Assembly (NCBI GenBank): GCA_900491605.1
Contig: UESW01004010.1
Coordinates: forward strand, 914,807 to 978,806
DNA length: 64,000 bases
DNA from: Calamus simplicifolius
Taxonomy: Eukaryota; Streptophyta; Magnoliopsida; Arecales; Arecaceae
Direction of reading: 5' to 3'
Positions 46,467 through 55,674 of this stretch are shown here, one piece after another. The translations under genes were made by a program, and so were the position numbers. The notes below the pieces were generated by a model. The model had not been told where the DNA came from. It ran no database searches and saw only the letters and a program-made list of their open reading frames with translations. Position 1 is the stretch's first letter, and every line of letters starts with the position of its first letter.

Positions 46467-47265
46467 GATTTTTTTTTTGTTGATCACCTTGTGGGATAGG
46501 CAACGGACAACTGATCGTTTCCGTTCCCGTCCCTATTCCCTAACGCCTTTTTGGAAGCCTGACACAAGAATTGTTGATGGGAAGTCAAAAGGGCAGTCAA
46601 ACCTTATTGTTGCTTTGGAGATTGCTTTCACGTTCACGTCCACATCCACCGTAGCAACACACTATCCACACCAGCAGCACACGATCACGTCTTGCTTCTT
46701 TTTTTTTTTTAATTGGGAGGAATATGTTGCCTTGCTGGCTTGGGGAGTTCCGTTAGGGATGAAGTGGTGCAGCAAGAGATCCTTTTTTTTTTTTTTTCTT
46801 GCTACCTTGAAGAAGAAGATTTAGGTTGGGGATGAAACTGTCATGTGGCTGCCTCTGTGCGCTACCAGAACGTGATTGGGAACCAGCTTCTTGACGGCTT
46901 CTTTTTCGTCTTGGTTTAGCGAAGTACCTTCTCAAATGGCTTCTTATTTGACGAAGCTCATGGCCGTAATCTAACCGAAGTCGACAGAAGGAGGCTTTTG
47001 GTACCAATTTTTATTGGGATTGTTTCCAACTCAGATTATTTTGGGAAGGAAATCAAGGAAGAAGAAGAGTTTTCACTCAAGAATAAAATTTTTCTATTAC
47101 GTTTCATTAAGCACATCACCATATAAATATTGTTTCTTGTTTCTACAGATAAGCATAATCCTCTTATGATTTTATCCATCTAAAACTATCATATCAAATC
47201 ATAAAAGATAGACTCATTATTTAAAAAACTAACTCTAACAAACCAACAATCATTATCTTTTAACA

Positions 47266-47270
47266 TGGAC
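47266..47270. repeat. Target site duplication of the copia element, right copy (TGGAC)
   Basis: Exact match to 42203-42207; the Tat 2 LTR sequence resumes with TATCTTGCAGGTTCCGC. Confidence 0.9.
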
Positions 47271-47356
47271 TATCTTGCAGGTTCCGCACGAGGTAAAAAA
47301 ATCGAATCAAAAGCTAGAAGCACATCCGAGTCGAAGAATAGATTTATGCATCAACT

Positions 47357-47361
47357 GCACG
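47357..47361. repeat. Target site duplication of Tat element 2, right copy (GCACG)
   Basis: One mismatch to GTACG at 28913-28917; supports the outer ends of Tat element 2. Confidence 0.5.
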
Positions 47362-47843
47362 TATGAACGTGTCCAACCCCTCATCCAAGGAAATTTCGCA
47401 GAATCTGCCTTCATTGCCTTAGAGGTCATTCAAATAAACCATATTTCACGCCAGTCGTTTTCTTTCGTCGGCCACCATTGACTAAACACGCACCTAATTA
47501 CACCAAATTGAGTCCCATCTGAGATGCTTTCATTGCCCAAAGATTAAAATATTTAACCAAATTGGCTCCTATTTAAGAGGCTTTCATTGCCGACAGAGCA
47601 AAGAATAAATATTTTTGACGTACCGACAAGTTGAAGGGGCCGGCAGCACATGCAGCGAAACTGCGCCCCTCTCCATTTGATTTGGATATTTAATAAAGCA
47701 TCAATATTGAGAGCAGAGAAAAACTTTGACAAGTTCCTAATAACTGAGGTAAAAATTTGACTCAGGCGATAGACGAGGGTATGCGCTCATTAGTTTTCCG
47801 GATTCATCCAGGAATGACCCATTGCTGCGAGTTAAAGAACGTC
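47362..47843. other. Intergenic stretch upstream of the TIR element
   Basis: No gene is seen. There is one imperfect direct repeat with GATGCTTTCATTGCC and GAGGCTTTCATTGCC (near 47525 and 47577). Confidence 0.4.
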
Positions 47844-48626
47844 TGGGGTCTCATTTGATGTGAACGCTTGCGGTGGTTGCCATGTCTAGGCTTGGAGCAG
47901 TCGATCCTCTGTTATTTTCTGTCTACAGTATCAAATATAGAATATTAACTTTTCAGTTGATCCGTAGACATGTATGTTTGTTTTTATGCCTGGTGGGAAG
48001 AGGGGCGGCTAAAGATCGACGACAGATGCTGAATGCCATTAGACTAGGGGCCAAGTGGTTTGTCATAACAAGTCATTCTTTTCACAACGGCCATCTCGTG
48101 GTCCGCCAGAATTTTTCTTTCATGGCAGCGCACAAGCAATTGATGATTGCGGGAAGGATACATTTCTTCCTAGGCTTCATTTGTATCTTATGCTCTACAT
48201 AATAAACAGCAATGTTTATCATATTATTAATTCTTTCTGAAGTTTCTTTGAGGCGTTGTCTTGGGCTCTACACTTATTCTCACAGACCGATAAAGTATTT
48301 TTCCCTTTCCACATCAACATGGCTAGCTCCATGCTTTCCTTATCATTGAGAAGTGAATATTTCAATGTTGATATTTTGCTTCTAGACCTCAAATAGATTC
48401 CATCTTTCAGATCATCCATGAATATCCAAACAACGATCTTATATATATATATATTATCAAACAATATATCTAATCAACTTGGTGTATGCCGACTTATGAA
48501 TTAAGCTCTATATCAGTTCGTTCCCATGTAGTTCTCTCTTCACGGTCCAACCCATACAAATACATCTAAATTCTCCAAGCTTATACATGGCGTCCACCGC
48601 AAGCGTTCACATCAAATCCGGCCCCA
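47844..48626. mobile_element. Terminal-inverted-repeat element of unassigned superfamily (783 bp)
   Basis: The left end, TGGGGTCTCATTTGATGTGA and on through ACGCTTGCGGTGG..GCCATGT, is repeated inverted at the right end. The arms are about 55 bp with a few mismatches; the best-matched core starts at 47853 and ends at 48617. I found no matching 2-, 3-, 8- or 9-bp flanking duplication. The interior has two small frames (47873-48202) without recognisable domains and an (AT)n run near 48438-48452. It lies about 120 bp upstream of the subtilase TATA box. Confidence 0.65.
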
Positions 48627-48746
48627 CAGCAATGAATCATTTCTGATTAGATCAGGCCAACAACTAATGAGCACGTAGCCTCGCATACGTTTTCGGACTA
48701 CTGCTCCGTTCCTGCACGCGATTGATGTCGTAGACCATAAATTGTT

Positions 48747-48755
48747 CTTTATATG
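48747..48755 (+). promoter_or_regulatory. TATA-like box of the subtilase gene
   Basis: CTTTATATGCAGC lies 51-59 bp upstream of the ATG at 48806. The diverged inverted copy at 27995-28141 has a better TATA (TTATATAC) in the same place. The implied leader is only about 25 bases. Confidence 0.5.
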
Positions 48756-48805
48756 CAGCACAGAGGCTACCCCAATTCCCACAGTTGTGACAGCACTCCG
48801 AATCC

Positions 48806-51099
48806 ATGGCACGTCTGTCATCCTTCCATCATGTGCTGTGGATGGCACTAACCATACTTACCTTACGCTTGTCGTCAACAACAGCTGAAGTCACCACCTA
48901 TATTGTCCACATGGACTTGTCAGTCATGCCCAGAGCCTTCTCAGACCACCACAGATGGTATACCTCCGTCCTTGCCGCAGCCACCGTCACGGCCACCTCC
49001 GACTGGACCTCTGTAACTCCAACCTGATCTACGTCTATGACAACGCTATTCATGGATTCAGTGCTCGACTCTCGCCATCGCAGCTCAAACAGCTCAAGAA
49101 ATCACGTGGTTACTTGTCGTCCTACCGCGACATGCCCGTGACTGTGGACACCACCCACACCTTCGAATTTCTCCACCTCAATCCAGATTCCGGTCTGTGG
49201 CCGGCCTCCAACTATGGGGAGGACGTCATAATTGGGGTGGTCGACACCGGGGTATGGCCCGAGAGCCGAAGCTTCAGGGACGACGGCATGACCGACGTGC
49301 CCGCCAGATGGAAGGGCGTCTGCGAGCAAGGCACTGCTTTCAGCTCCTCGGCGTGCAACCGGAAGCTCATCGGAGCACGGGGCTTCAACAAAGGGCTCCT
49401 TGCCAGTAACCCGAACCTCACAATTGCAGTTAATTCCCCACGAGACACCGACGGGCACGGGACGCACACATCCTCCACCGCCGGCGGGAATTACGTGTCC
49501 TACGCGTCCTTCTTTGGGTACGCACCCGGTACATCAAGAGGCATGGCGCCGCGCGCGCGGCTCGCAATGTACAAGGCTCTTTGGGACGAAGGATTCGCCA
49601 CGTCCGACATCATCGCTGCAATCGACCAAGCTATATCTGATGGCGTGGATGTCATTTCCTTATCTCTGGGCCTTGACTTCGTCCCCCTTTACAACGATCC
49701 CATCGCGATGGCCGCCTTCGCTGCCATGGAGAAGGGGATATTCGTGGTCACCTCGGCGGGCAATAGAGGTCCAAAGCCAAGGGTTCTGCACAATGGGACC
49801 CCGTGGGTCACCACCATCGGTGCCGCCACCATCGACCGGGAGTTTGCCGACATTGTCGATCTCGGAGATGGCAGCTCCATCGTTGGTAAATCACTCTACC
49901 CTGGAAAGCCGGCTTCAACGAAGCAATTGCCCTTAATATTCATGGGGTCTTGCGTCAACAGGACCTTGCTGAAAAATGCGCGTCACAAGATGGTGGTATG
50001 TGATGCCGATGCCAACGATTCTCTTGGCTTTTCGATAAACTTAGTTGAGTCTGCTAAAGTGGATGCAGGCCTCTTCATATCTATGGACTCGTCGCAGGAC
50101 GACTACGTCCAATTGTCGTTCCCTGGGGCTATCATCAGCCCTCATGATGGTAAGATCATTTTGGAGTACATAAATAAAAGCTCAGACCCAAGAGCCATGT
50201 TGACATTCCGTAAGACCATCCTGGGCACGAAGCCTGCCCCCGTGGTGGCTGACTACACTTCCAGGGGGCCATCACCTAGCTGCCCAACCGTGCTGAAGCC
50301 GGACATTGTGGCTCCCGGCACCTTGGTCCTAGCATCTTGGGCGCAGAATTCAACTGTAGGGTTCGACGGGTCTCATGAATTGTACAGTCCATTCAACATC
50401 ATATCGGGAACATCGATGGCCTGCCCTCATGCTGCAGGCGTGGCTGCGATGATCAAGGCTGCGAGGCCGGGCTGGAGCCCGGCGGCGATTCGATCTGCGC
50501 TGATGACCACCGCGAACAATTTGGACAATACCATGGCACCAATTAAAGACATGGGGAATGATAACCAGCCAGCGAACCCACTAGCTCTGGGGTCTGGTCA
50601 CATCGAGCCCAACAGGGCACTGGATCCTGGTTTAGTCTACGACGCCGGCACCGACGACTACGTGAGATTGCTGTGCGCCATGAATTACACCAAGAAGCAA
50701 ATAAAGACGATCACTAAAACATATTCTTTCGATTGCTCGAATGCATCTTTAGATCTCAATTATCCATCATTCATCGCATTTTTCGATGCTAACAAGACTA
50801 GCACTAGTGCTGTGGCTGCTCGAGAGTTCCGAAGGACGGTGACCAATGTCGGTGATGCGGTGGTGACTTACAACGCCATGGTGGTGCCTCTGGAGGGTTT
50901 TTCAATCCGTGTCATGCCAGAGAAGTTAGTATTTCACGACAAATATGAGAAGAATAGTTTCACTCTCATTCTAGAAGGCCAGATGGAAAAGAAAAAGGAT
51001 GAAGTGCTACATGGTTCATTAAGTTGGGTGGACGATGAAGGGAAGTATGTGGTGAGGAGTCCTATTGTGGCAACCACCATCACCTCTGAACGGGTGTAG
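48806..51099 (+). pseudogene. Plant subtilisin-like serine protease (SBT family), one frameshift near the N-terminus
   Basis: A secreted protease of the cell wall space. The ATG at 48806 begins a signal peptide (MARLSSFHHVLWMALTILTL, likely cleavage after STTA) and the inhibitor I9 propeptide (TYIVHMDLSVMPRAF). Near 49012-49026 one base appears missing: that frame stops at 49025-49027, while the rest continues open in the next frame to 51099. The S8 domain has Asp in GVVDTGVWPES (49243), His in DTDGHGTHT (49456), oxyanion Asn in TSAGNRGP (49762) and Ser in SGTSMACPHAAG (50413). It also has a PA-like insert and the C-terminal Fn3-like region with REFRRTVTNVGDAV. It has no introns and would be about 764 residues if in one frame, normal for the family. 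It is either a young pseudogene or a sequence error; the SBT1 subgroup is likely but not proven. Confidence 0.9.
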
Positions 51100-51479
51100 A
51101 TTCTCCTCTTCTTGTCTTTTGCCTTCTCATGTTCTGCATCCTTCCATTAACCAAAAGTTTAATTTACATGAATCAAGAAAAATTCCCTGAAGAAACATTT
51201 GCAATATTTTGTTTGTATGTAATTTTGCATGTCGTCAACCAATTGACCAAAATAACCAATATACATATCCATTAATTTAAGGAGTGGTCCATTAGAATTC
51301 TCTGCTAATGGTTGGAGAAGCCTAAATTATCTGAGAATGAATCATAATTTAACTCCCTGTGGACTCTCGGTCTCTATGATTCATTGAAATCATCCACCTT
51401 CTGGATAGTGACATTTTGTTTGGTTGGCTGTTATCTCGAGAGCCTTTTTATAACGAATTCTTAGCATTATCATTTAAGC
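51100..51479. other. 3' flank of the subtilase gene
   Basis: Presumed 3' untranslated and flanking sequence with no second gene. No strong AATAAA signal was found. Confidence 0.4.
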
Positions 51480-51838
51480 ATGACACCATTGCAGTTGAAT
51501 ACACTCACGGGGGAGTCATTCGATCTTCTGCAGACCTGTTTTATCATGTGCCTCGTAAAGATTAATCACTTGCAGGAACGGAACAACGAGCTCAGAAAAG
51601 CAAGAGCGGGTTACAATAATGTTCGTTCATTAATTGTTCTGATTTATGAGCAACAAGGTACCTAAGAATGGCTCCTCATATTGAGCACAAGAAGAATCTG
51701 GATCAACATAATTCACTTGTCATGCAACTCCTAATTGCTAAAATCGGCATGAAGCTTGAAGTAGATATGCATGTAGGCTCAGTAGGCATTGAGAATGAGT
51801 TTCTGTACAAATGGGTGAACCTGGTTATGCCGGAATAG
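51480..51838 (+). pseudogene. Unrecognised reading-frame remnant
   Basis: A frame at 51480-51665 has a helical, charged stretch (INHLQERNNELRKARAGYNN). It is followed in another frame (51667-51837) by MAPHIEHKKNLDQHN and QLLIAKIGMKLEVDMHVGSV before a stop. The two together look like a broken coding remnant, but I recognise no family and cannot exclude chance. Confidence 0.2.
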
Positions 51839-53024
51839 GTCTGCATGGGTGGAAAAAACTCATCTGCAAGGTGCAGTTACTTTTTTATTTTACCCGTTCA
51901 AAGCCATCTATCAATGTTTTTAACCTTTATCTAATGCCCTTTCATCCTTAGTCTTTCCATTATTTAGGACATTATCCACATATAATCAGAAGCATTGTGA
52001 AAAAAAAAAAAAGCATTTTTATGTGCACTCAATCCTTAAAAGACCATGAAAGGGCCCGGCATGACATGAGCTAAAACCATTTTAGTTTAGTACTGTGTCA
52101 AGCCAGAGCAAGACCAAGCTCAACCTACTTGGGACACACTTGTACTGGAGGAGCTTCGGGGTTCTATTTTACAACTGAAAAAAGTCTTGCTACACCAGAT
52201 GCAGTGTAGCAGGAGTTGCACGCCCGATGATTAGCGCAAAGCAGATGCACGCGAGTACTAAAAAAAAAAAATTTACCCTTGGCATGCGCCATATGCCAAG
52301 CATCGGAGCCGTACGAGCTGCATTTTTACCCGTTCAAAGACTTTTCCTTTACGCTGTGCCTTCAGTTCGGCCCATGGAAGACATGGCAAGGTAGTTCAGG
52401 CCCATCCTATTGAGTGGATACACAAGCATTTTTGAACGCATGCATGCATGAGCTTTTCACCCTATGGTGGAATAGGCACCTTTCATCTAGGATGGGGAAC
52501 GGTCCAAAGGCACATTCCCATGCTCTTGTCGCCAACCTTTTCCTTGGATATTAGGCGGCTGGACTAGATCTTGTTGTGGTATTGTAGCTACTTATTCATC
52601 CATAAAAATAGTCTTTGCATACAGAGGTAACACAACCCTTCCCAAATTTAATAATACTAGAAGCCATATGTCGCCAACCTTTCCGTTGTGGCTGGAGGAT
52701 CTGTGGGTGGCATGGGACCGCCCCTACTCAGTACCAAGAACCCGTTTTCCTGCTACCAACTCATCTCTCTCCCCCCTCTATCTCTCTCTTTCCTCCTAGC
52801 TATCGAACATCGTTTTCCTCCTCTCTCTTGCTTGCACCACCACGGTTGCAACCAAGAGAAGGGAGCAGCTCCGCCCAAGCCTCACGGCCATAACCCCTAT
52901 ATATCCCTCTCTCCCTTCTCCTCTTCTTCCCCTCTCCCTTGATCCCTTCCTCTCTCCTTCCCTCTCCAATCTCCTCTCTCGCTCTCTCTCTTTCTCTGGG
53001 TCGGTGTGGTGAAGCAGGGATGGG
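51839..53024. other. Intergenic stretch with C/T-rich tract
   Basis: No gene is recognised. At 52755-53000 a long C/T-rich tract (CTCTCTCTTTCTCTGGG and similar) includes a CCTATATATCCC TATA-like site near 52896-52907. The overlapping frames in this tract are low-complexity artefacts. Confidence 0.4.
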
Positions 53025-53325
53025 TGTTGAGATTGTTTCCAATACAAAATAATTTAAGAAGAGAAATATGGGTAGAGAAAGATTTTCTGTCAAGAAGAAA
53101 AATAAATTTAGGGTTTCATCACACCATCAATATTATTTCTGGTTATATGGCATTTTAAACATAATGTTTCTCATCCATATGAGGCTACCATACCTTGCAC
53201 AGATTTATACATCAAAGTAAAAAAAAAAAAAAAAAGGCACAACTATGTATAAGCCCAACACAAACTAAAAACAATAAATAAAATAAAACATAGCACTAGA
53301 AATTAACAACTATTACATTTTAACA
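53025..53325 (-). repeat. 3' LTR of a second copy of the copia family (301 bp)
   Basis: It starts TGTTGAGATTGTTTCCAA and ends ACATTTTAACA, matching the LTRs at 42208 and 47012 with many changes and an A-run insertion near 53219-53236. It is followed by the purine tract (CTCTCCTTTAA on the plus strand). Confidence 0.8.
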
Positions 53326-53973
53326 CTCTCCTTTAATGGTTATTCTTGGATACCCATGAGATTTCTAAAGTGAATGAATTTATCCTTGGACAATGCCTTG
53401 GTAAAGATGTCTGCCATTTAGTCTTGAGTCTTTCACATACTTGACTTCAACTTCTTTCTCTACTATGAAATAGTACTTGATTTTGATATTCTTGGTGTGC
53501 TATGATATATAGGATTCTTTATCATAAAAATGATAGACTTCCTGTCAATAGTAGATCACCCATATCTTTAAGTGTTCTTCTCAACCAAATTATTTATTGT
53601 GCTGCTAAAGTAGTTGAAATATATTCAGCTTCAGAAGATAATAATGCCATTGTATCTTGCCTCTTTGATGCCCAAGATATGATGCCTGATTCAAAAAAAA
53701 GAATACAAGCTTGATGTGCTTTTTATGTCATCAATGCTTCCAGTCCAATTACTATCACAAAACCCAAATAACTTCACAATATCATTCATGCTTCTTTCAT
53801 ACATAATCCCATAATCTTTAATACATTTGATGTATCTCAAGACTCTTTTTGCTTGTCCAAAGTGAATTTTAGTTTTTTCATAAATCTGGAAAGTAAACTT
53901 GATGCAAACATTATGTCTGGTTTTATAATTGTTAGATATAACAAACTTTCAATAATGCTTCTATATAATTGTG
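53326..53973 (-). pseudogene. Copia RNase H end, truncated
   Basis: The 648 bp correspond to 42459-43125 of the complete copia: the same motifs (the DIFTKALP-like end, the RNase H segment, and the FGQAKRVLRYIKG-like region) in a more broken state. The internal region is cut off at 53973 by the LTR of Tat element 3. The flank just before that LTR is TTGTG. Confidence 0.75.
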
Positions 53974-55345
53974 TGTTGCCGTAGAAATTCGTTCTCCGAC
54001 TCGGGTGCAGCCCACCTCTGGAACCGGATGCTTGCCCCTCGCCTGGGTGGACCTACAAAATTCCTTGAGCAGAGAGCGTTGGGGGTGGCCCTCTGCGGAA
54101 GATGCTCGATGCCCAAGTCAGTGAAGATTCATAGTAAGCAGATATAAGGAGAAGGCTCTTGCAGAAGAGTCCCTCTAGAATGGCCTCTCGAGGAGCCAGG
54201 GAGCTATGTTTGAGCTTCAATGGAGTTTATCCATGAAAGAGCGAGCGTACCTAAAAGGATTTCGAGAGGGTTTTTATAGACTGTTTGAATGTTGGCGATT
54301 TATTCACCTGACTCTTCAAACGTGTCTTGGGAGATGGGAATCAGAATGATGGAAATCTAATTCTAATCAAGTTTGTTATGAGGCCGGCGAGATTTGAATC
54401 TGTTCGTTAAGAGGATCAACGCTGAAGAGGCTGATTCGGAGCTTTGAGATTCGATTATTTGTTATCTGGCTATTTATAGGTAACAAGCTATGCCTGGCTC
54501 GATTTTTCTTTTGAGACGACGAGAGCTGATGTGGCCGAAGGGTCATATTTGGCTTTTGGCTACTCTGGGCCCATCAAGGCATGAGAATGGCTCGGTCTGA
54601 CCGAGATGAGGCCAAGGCATAAGAATGGTTCGGCCCTACCGAGATGAAAAGGTGGCTCGCATTGTCAGGATGGAGATATGGCTCGGTCCTACCGAGATGA
54701 AGAAATTTTATCTTTTTTCGAATACAGCATATGGCAAGAAAAAATTGAAAGTGATCCTAACCTTTTTGACATGTGCACAAATATTAATGCAATGATGATT
54801 TTTCCCTCATCACATCTGACTCTTTGAACGTGTCTTAGGAGATGGGAATCTGATTTGAATCAAGTTTTTACAGGGCCGGTAAGATTTAAATCCTATTCGT
54901 TAAGAGGATCGATGCTGAAGAGGCTGATTCGGAGCTTTGAGATTCGGTTATTTTATTATCTGGCTATTCATAGGCAACAGACTGTGCCTGGCTCGATTTT
55001 CTTTTTTAGATGATGAGAGCTGATGTGGCTGGAGGGTCATATTTGGCTTTTGGCTACTCTGGGCCCACCAAGGCATGAGAATGGCTCGGCCTGGCCGAGA
55101 CAGGGCTGAGGCATAAGAATGGTTCGGTCCTGCCGAGACGAGGCCAAGGCATAAGAATGCTTTGGCCCTGCCGAGACAGAAGGTGGCTCGGCTCTGTTAG
55201 GATGAAGATATGGCTCGGTCCTACCGAGATGAAAAAATTTTATCTTTTTTCCAACATAGTATCTGGCAGGCAAAAATTGAAAGTGATCCTAACCTTTGTG
55301 ATACATGCATGGATATTAATGCAAAGACGATTTTGCTCCTCATCA
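53974..55345 (-). repeat. 3' LTR of Tat element 3 with an internal tandem duplication (1,372 bp)
   Basis: The plus strand starts TGTTGCCGTAG and ends CTCCTCATCA. The first about 0.53 kb of U3, read on the minus strand, is present twice: 55345-54813 and 54812-54307. Each copy starts TGATGAGG. A TATA box (TATAAAAA, complementary to 54271-54278) lies just beyond the inner copy. The copies carry imperfect palindromes such as GGCTCGG-n-CCGAG. Confidence 0.8.
54271..54278 (-). promoter_or_regulatory. TATA box of the Tat element 3 LTR
   Basis: The minus strand reads GTCTATAAAAACCC, comparable with GTCTATAAATACC in Tat element 2. It lies downstream of the duplicated U3 segment, so the duplication doubles upstream control sequence only. 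Confidence 0.6.
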
Positions 55346-55603
55346 TATGCCCCCTACTCCTTAGTCTGAAGCATAGGCTCGGGTATAGAGAGTAGAATTC
55401 CATGCGGCTTTATCCAATTGGAGGAATTCAAAGAGGCAAAGTCGTGCTATGGAGCTCTTATATACATCAGGCTGCCGCTTCATCATTTTTTCCCATCGCA
55501 CGAGGAGAAAACTTTTCGCCTTCTGCTGTCGACCATGAGTGGAATGGCACATGGCGGGCTCAAGGTCTGGCGATGCATAGGGATTCTTGCCTCACTGAAA
55601 CAG

Positions 55604-55611
55604 TTTAAAAA
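55604..55611 (+). promoter_or_regulatory. TATA-like box of the antisense gene, Tat element 3
   Basis: CAGTTTAAAAAGAGTTGAG lies about 245 bp from the polypurine tract and 71 bp upstream of the first ATG at 55675. Its position matches the box of Tat element 2. Confidence 0.45.
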
Positions 55612-55674
55612 GAGTTGAGCAGTGTTGCCTTCTGCTGCGTTTTCTCTCCATCCTCTTCCTCCTCAACAAGCAAA

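Larger units (their letters stand above)
42208..47265 (-). mobile_element. Ty1/copia element, complete structure, nested in the Tat 2 LTR
   Basis: It is 5,058 bp with LTRs at 42208-42458 (251 bp) and 47012-47265 (254 bp) and exact TGGAC duplications. On the minus strand the order is 5' LTR (right), primer site, leader, gag, protease, integrase, reverse transcriptase, RNase H, purine tract TTAAAGGGGAG (42469-42459) and 3' LTR (left). The right LTR begins TATTGGG where the left has TGTTGGG, a lost terminal G. The primer site, TTGGTACCAAAAGC (about 47008-46995), is a poor match to the usual TGGTATCAGAGC. Coding is broken in several places. Confidence 0.9.
28918..47356 (+). mobile_element. Tat-type Ty3/gypsy element 2, both ends present, with nested copia
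   Basis: Order: 5' LTR (28918-29945), primer site (29948), gag, protease, reverse transcriptase, partial RNase H, integrase (ending 34946), palindrome-rich array (35045-35935), spacer, antisense gene (40972-37874, minus), polypurine tract (41262-41279), 3' LTR (41280-47356, holding copia at 42208-47265). Without the copia element and its extra duplication copy it is about 13.4 kb. Target duplications are GTACG and GCACG. It shares LTR end, polypurine tract and array words with Tat element 3. Pol has stops, frameshifts and a large in-frame deletion. Confidence 0.85.
41280..47356 (+). repeat. 3' LTR of Tat element 2, split by the copia insertion
   Basis: The LTR proper is 41280-42207 plus 47271-47356, 1,014 bp in all. 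It starts TGATGAGGGGTAAAATCG. The terminal 24 bases (ending CAACT) align without gaps to the 5' LTR end (CAACA). The 50-bp repeat is present at 41430-41620. Many substitutions against the 5' LTR indicate an old insertion. Confidence 0.8.

Noticed and set aside
48955..49100. Downstream ATG at 48955 as the true subtilase start
   Set aside because: It gives no signal peptide and begins in a shifted frame of the propeptide; the ATG at 48806 fits signal peptide and propeptide.
49102..49936. Alternative frames on both strands within the subtilase
   Set aside because: They are shadows of a GC-rich coding region with clear S8 motifs in the main frame.
52615..53093. Frames in the C/T-rich tract on both strands
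   Set aside because: Low-complexity composition, running into the copia LTR; no family resemblance.
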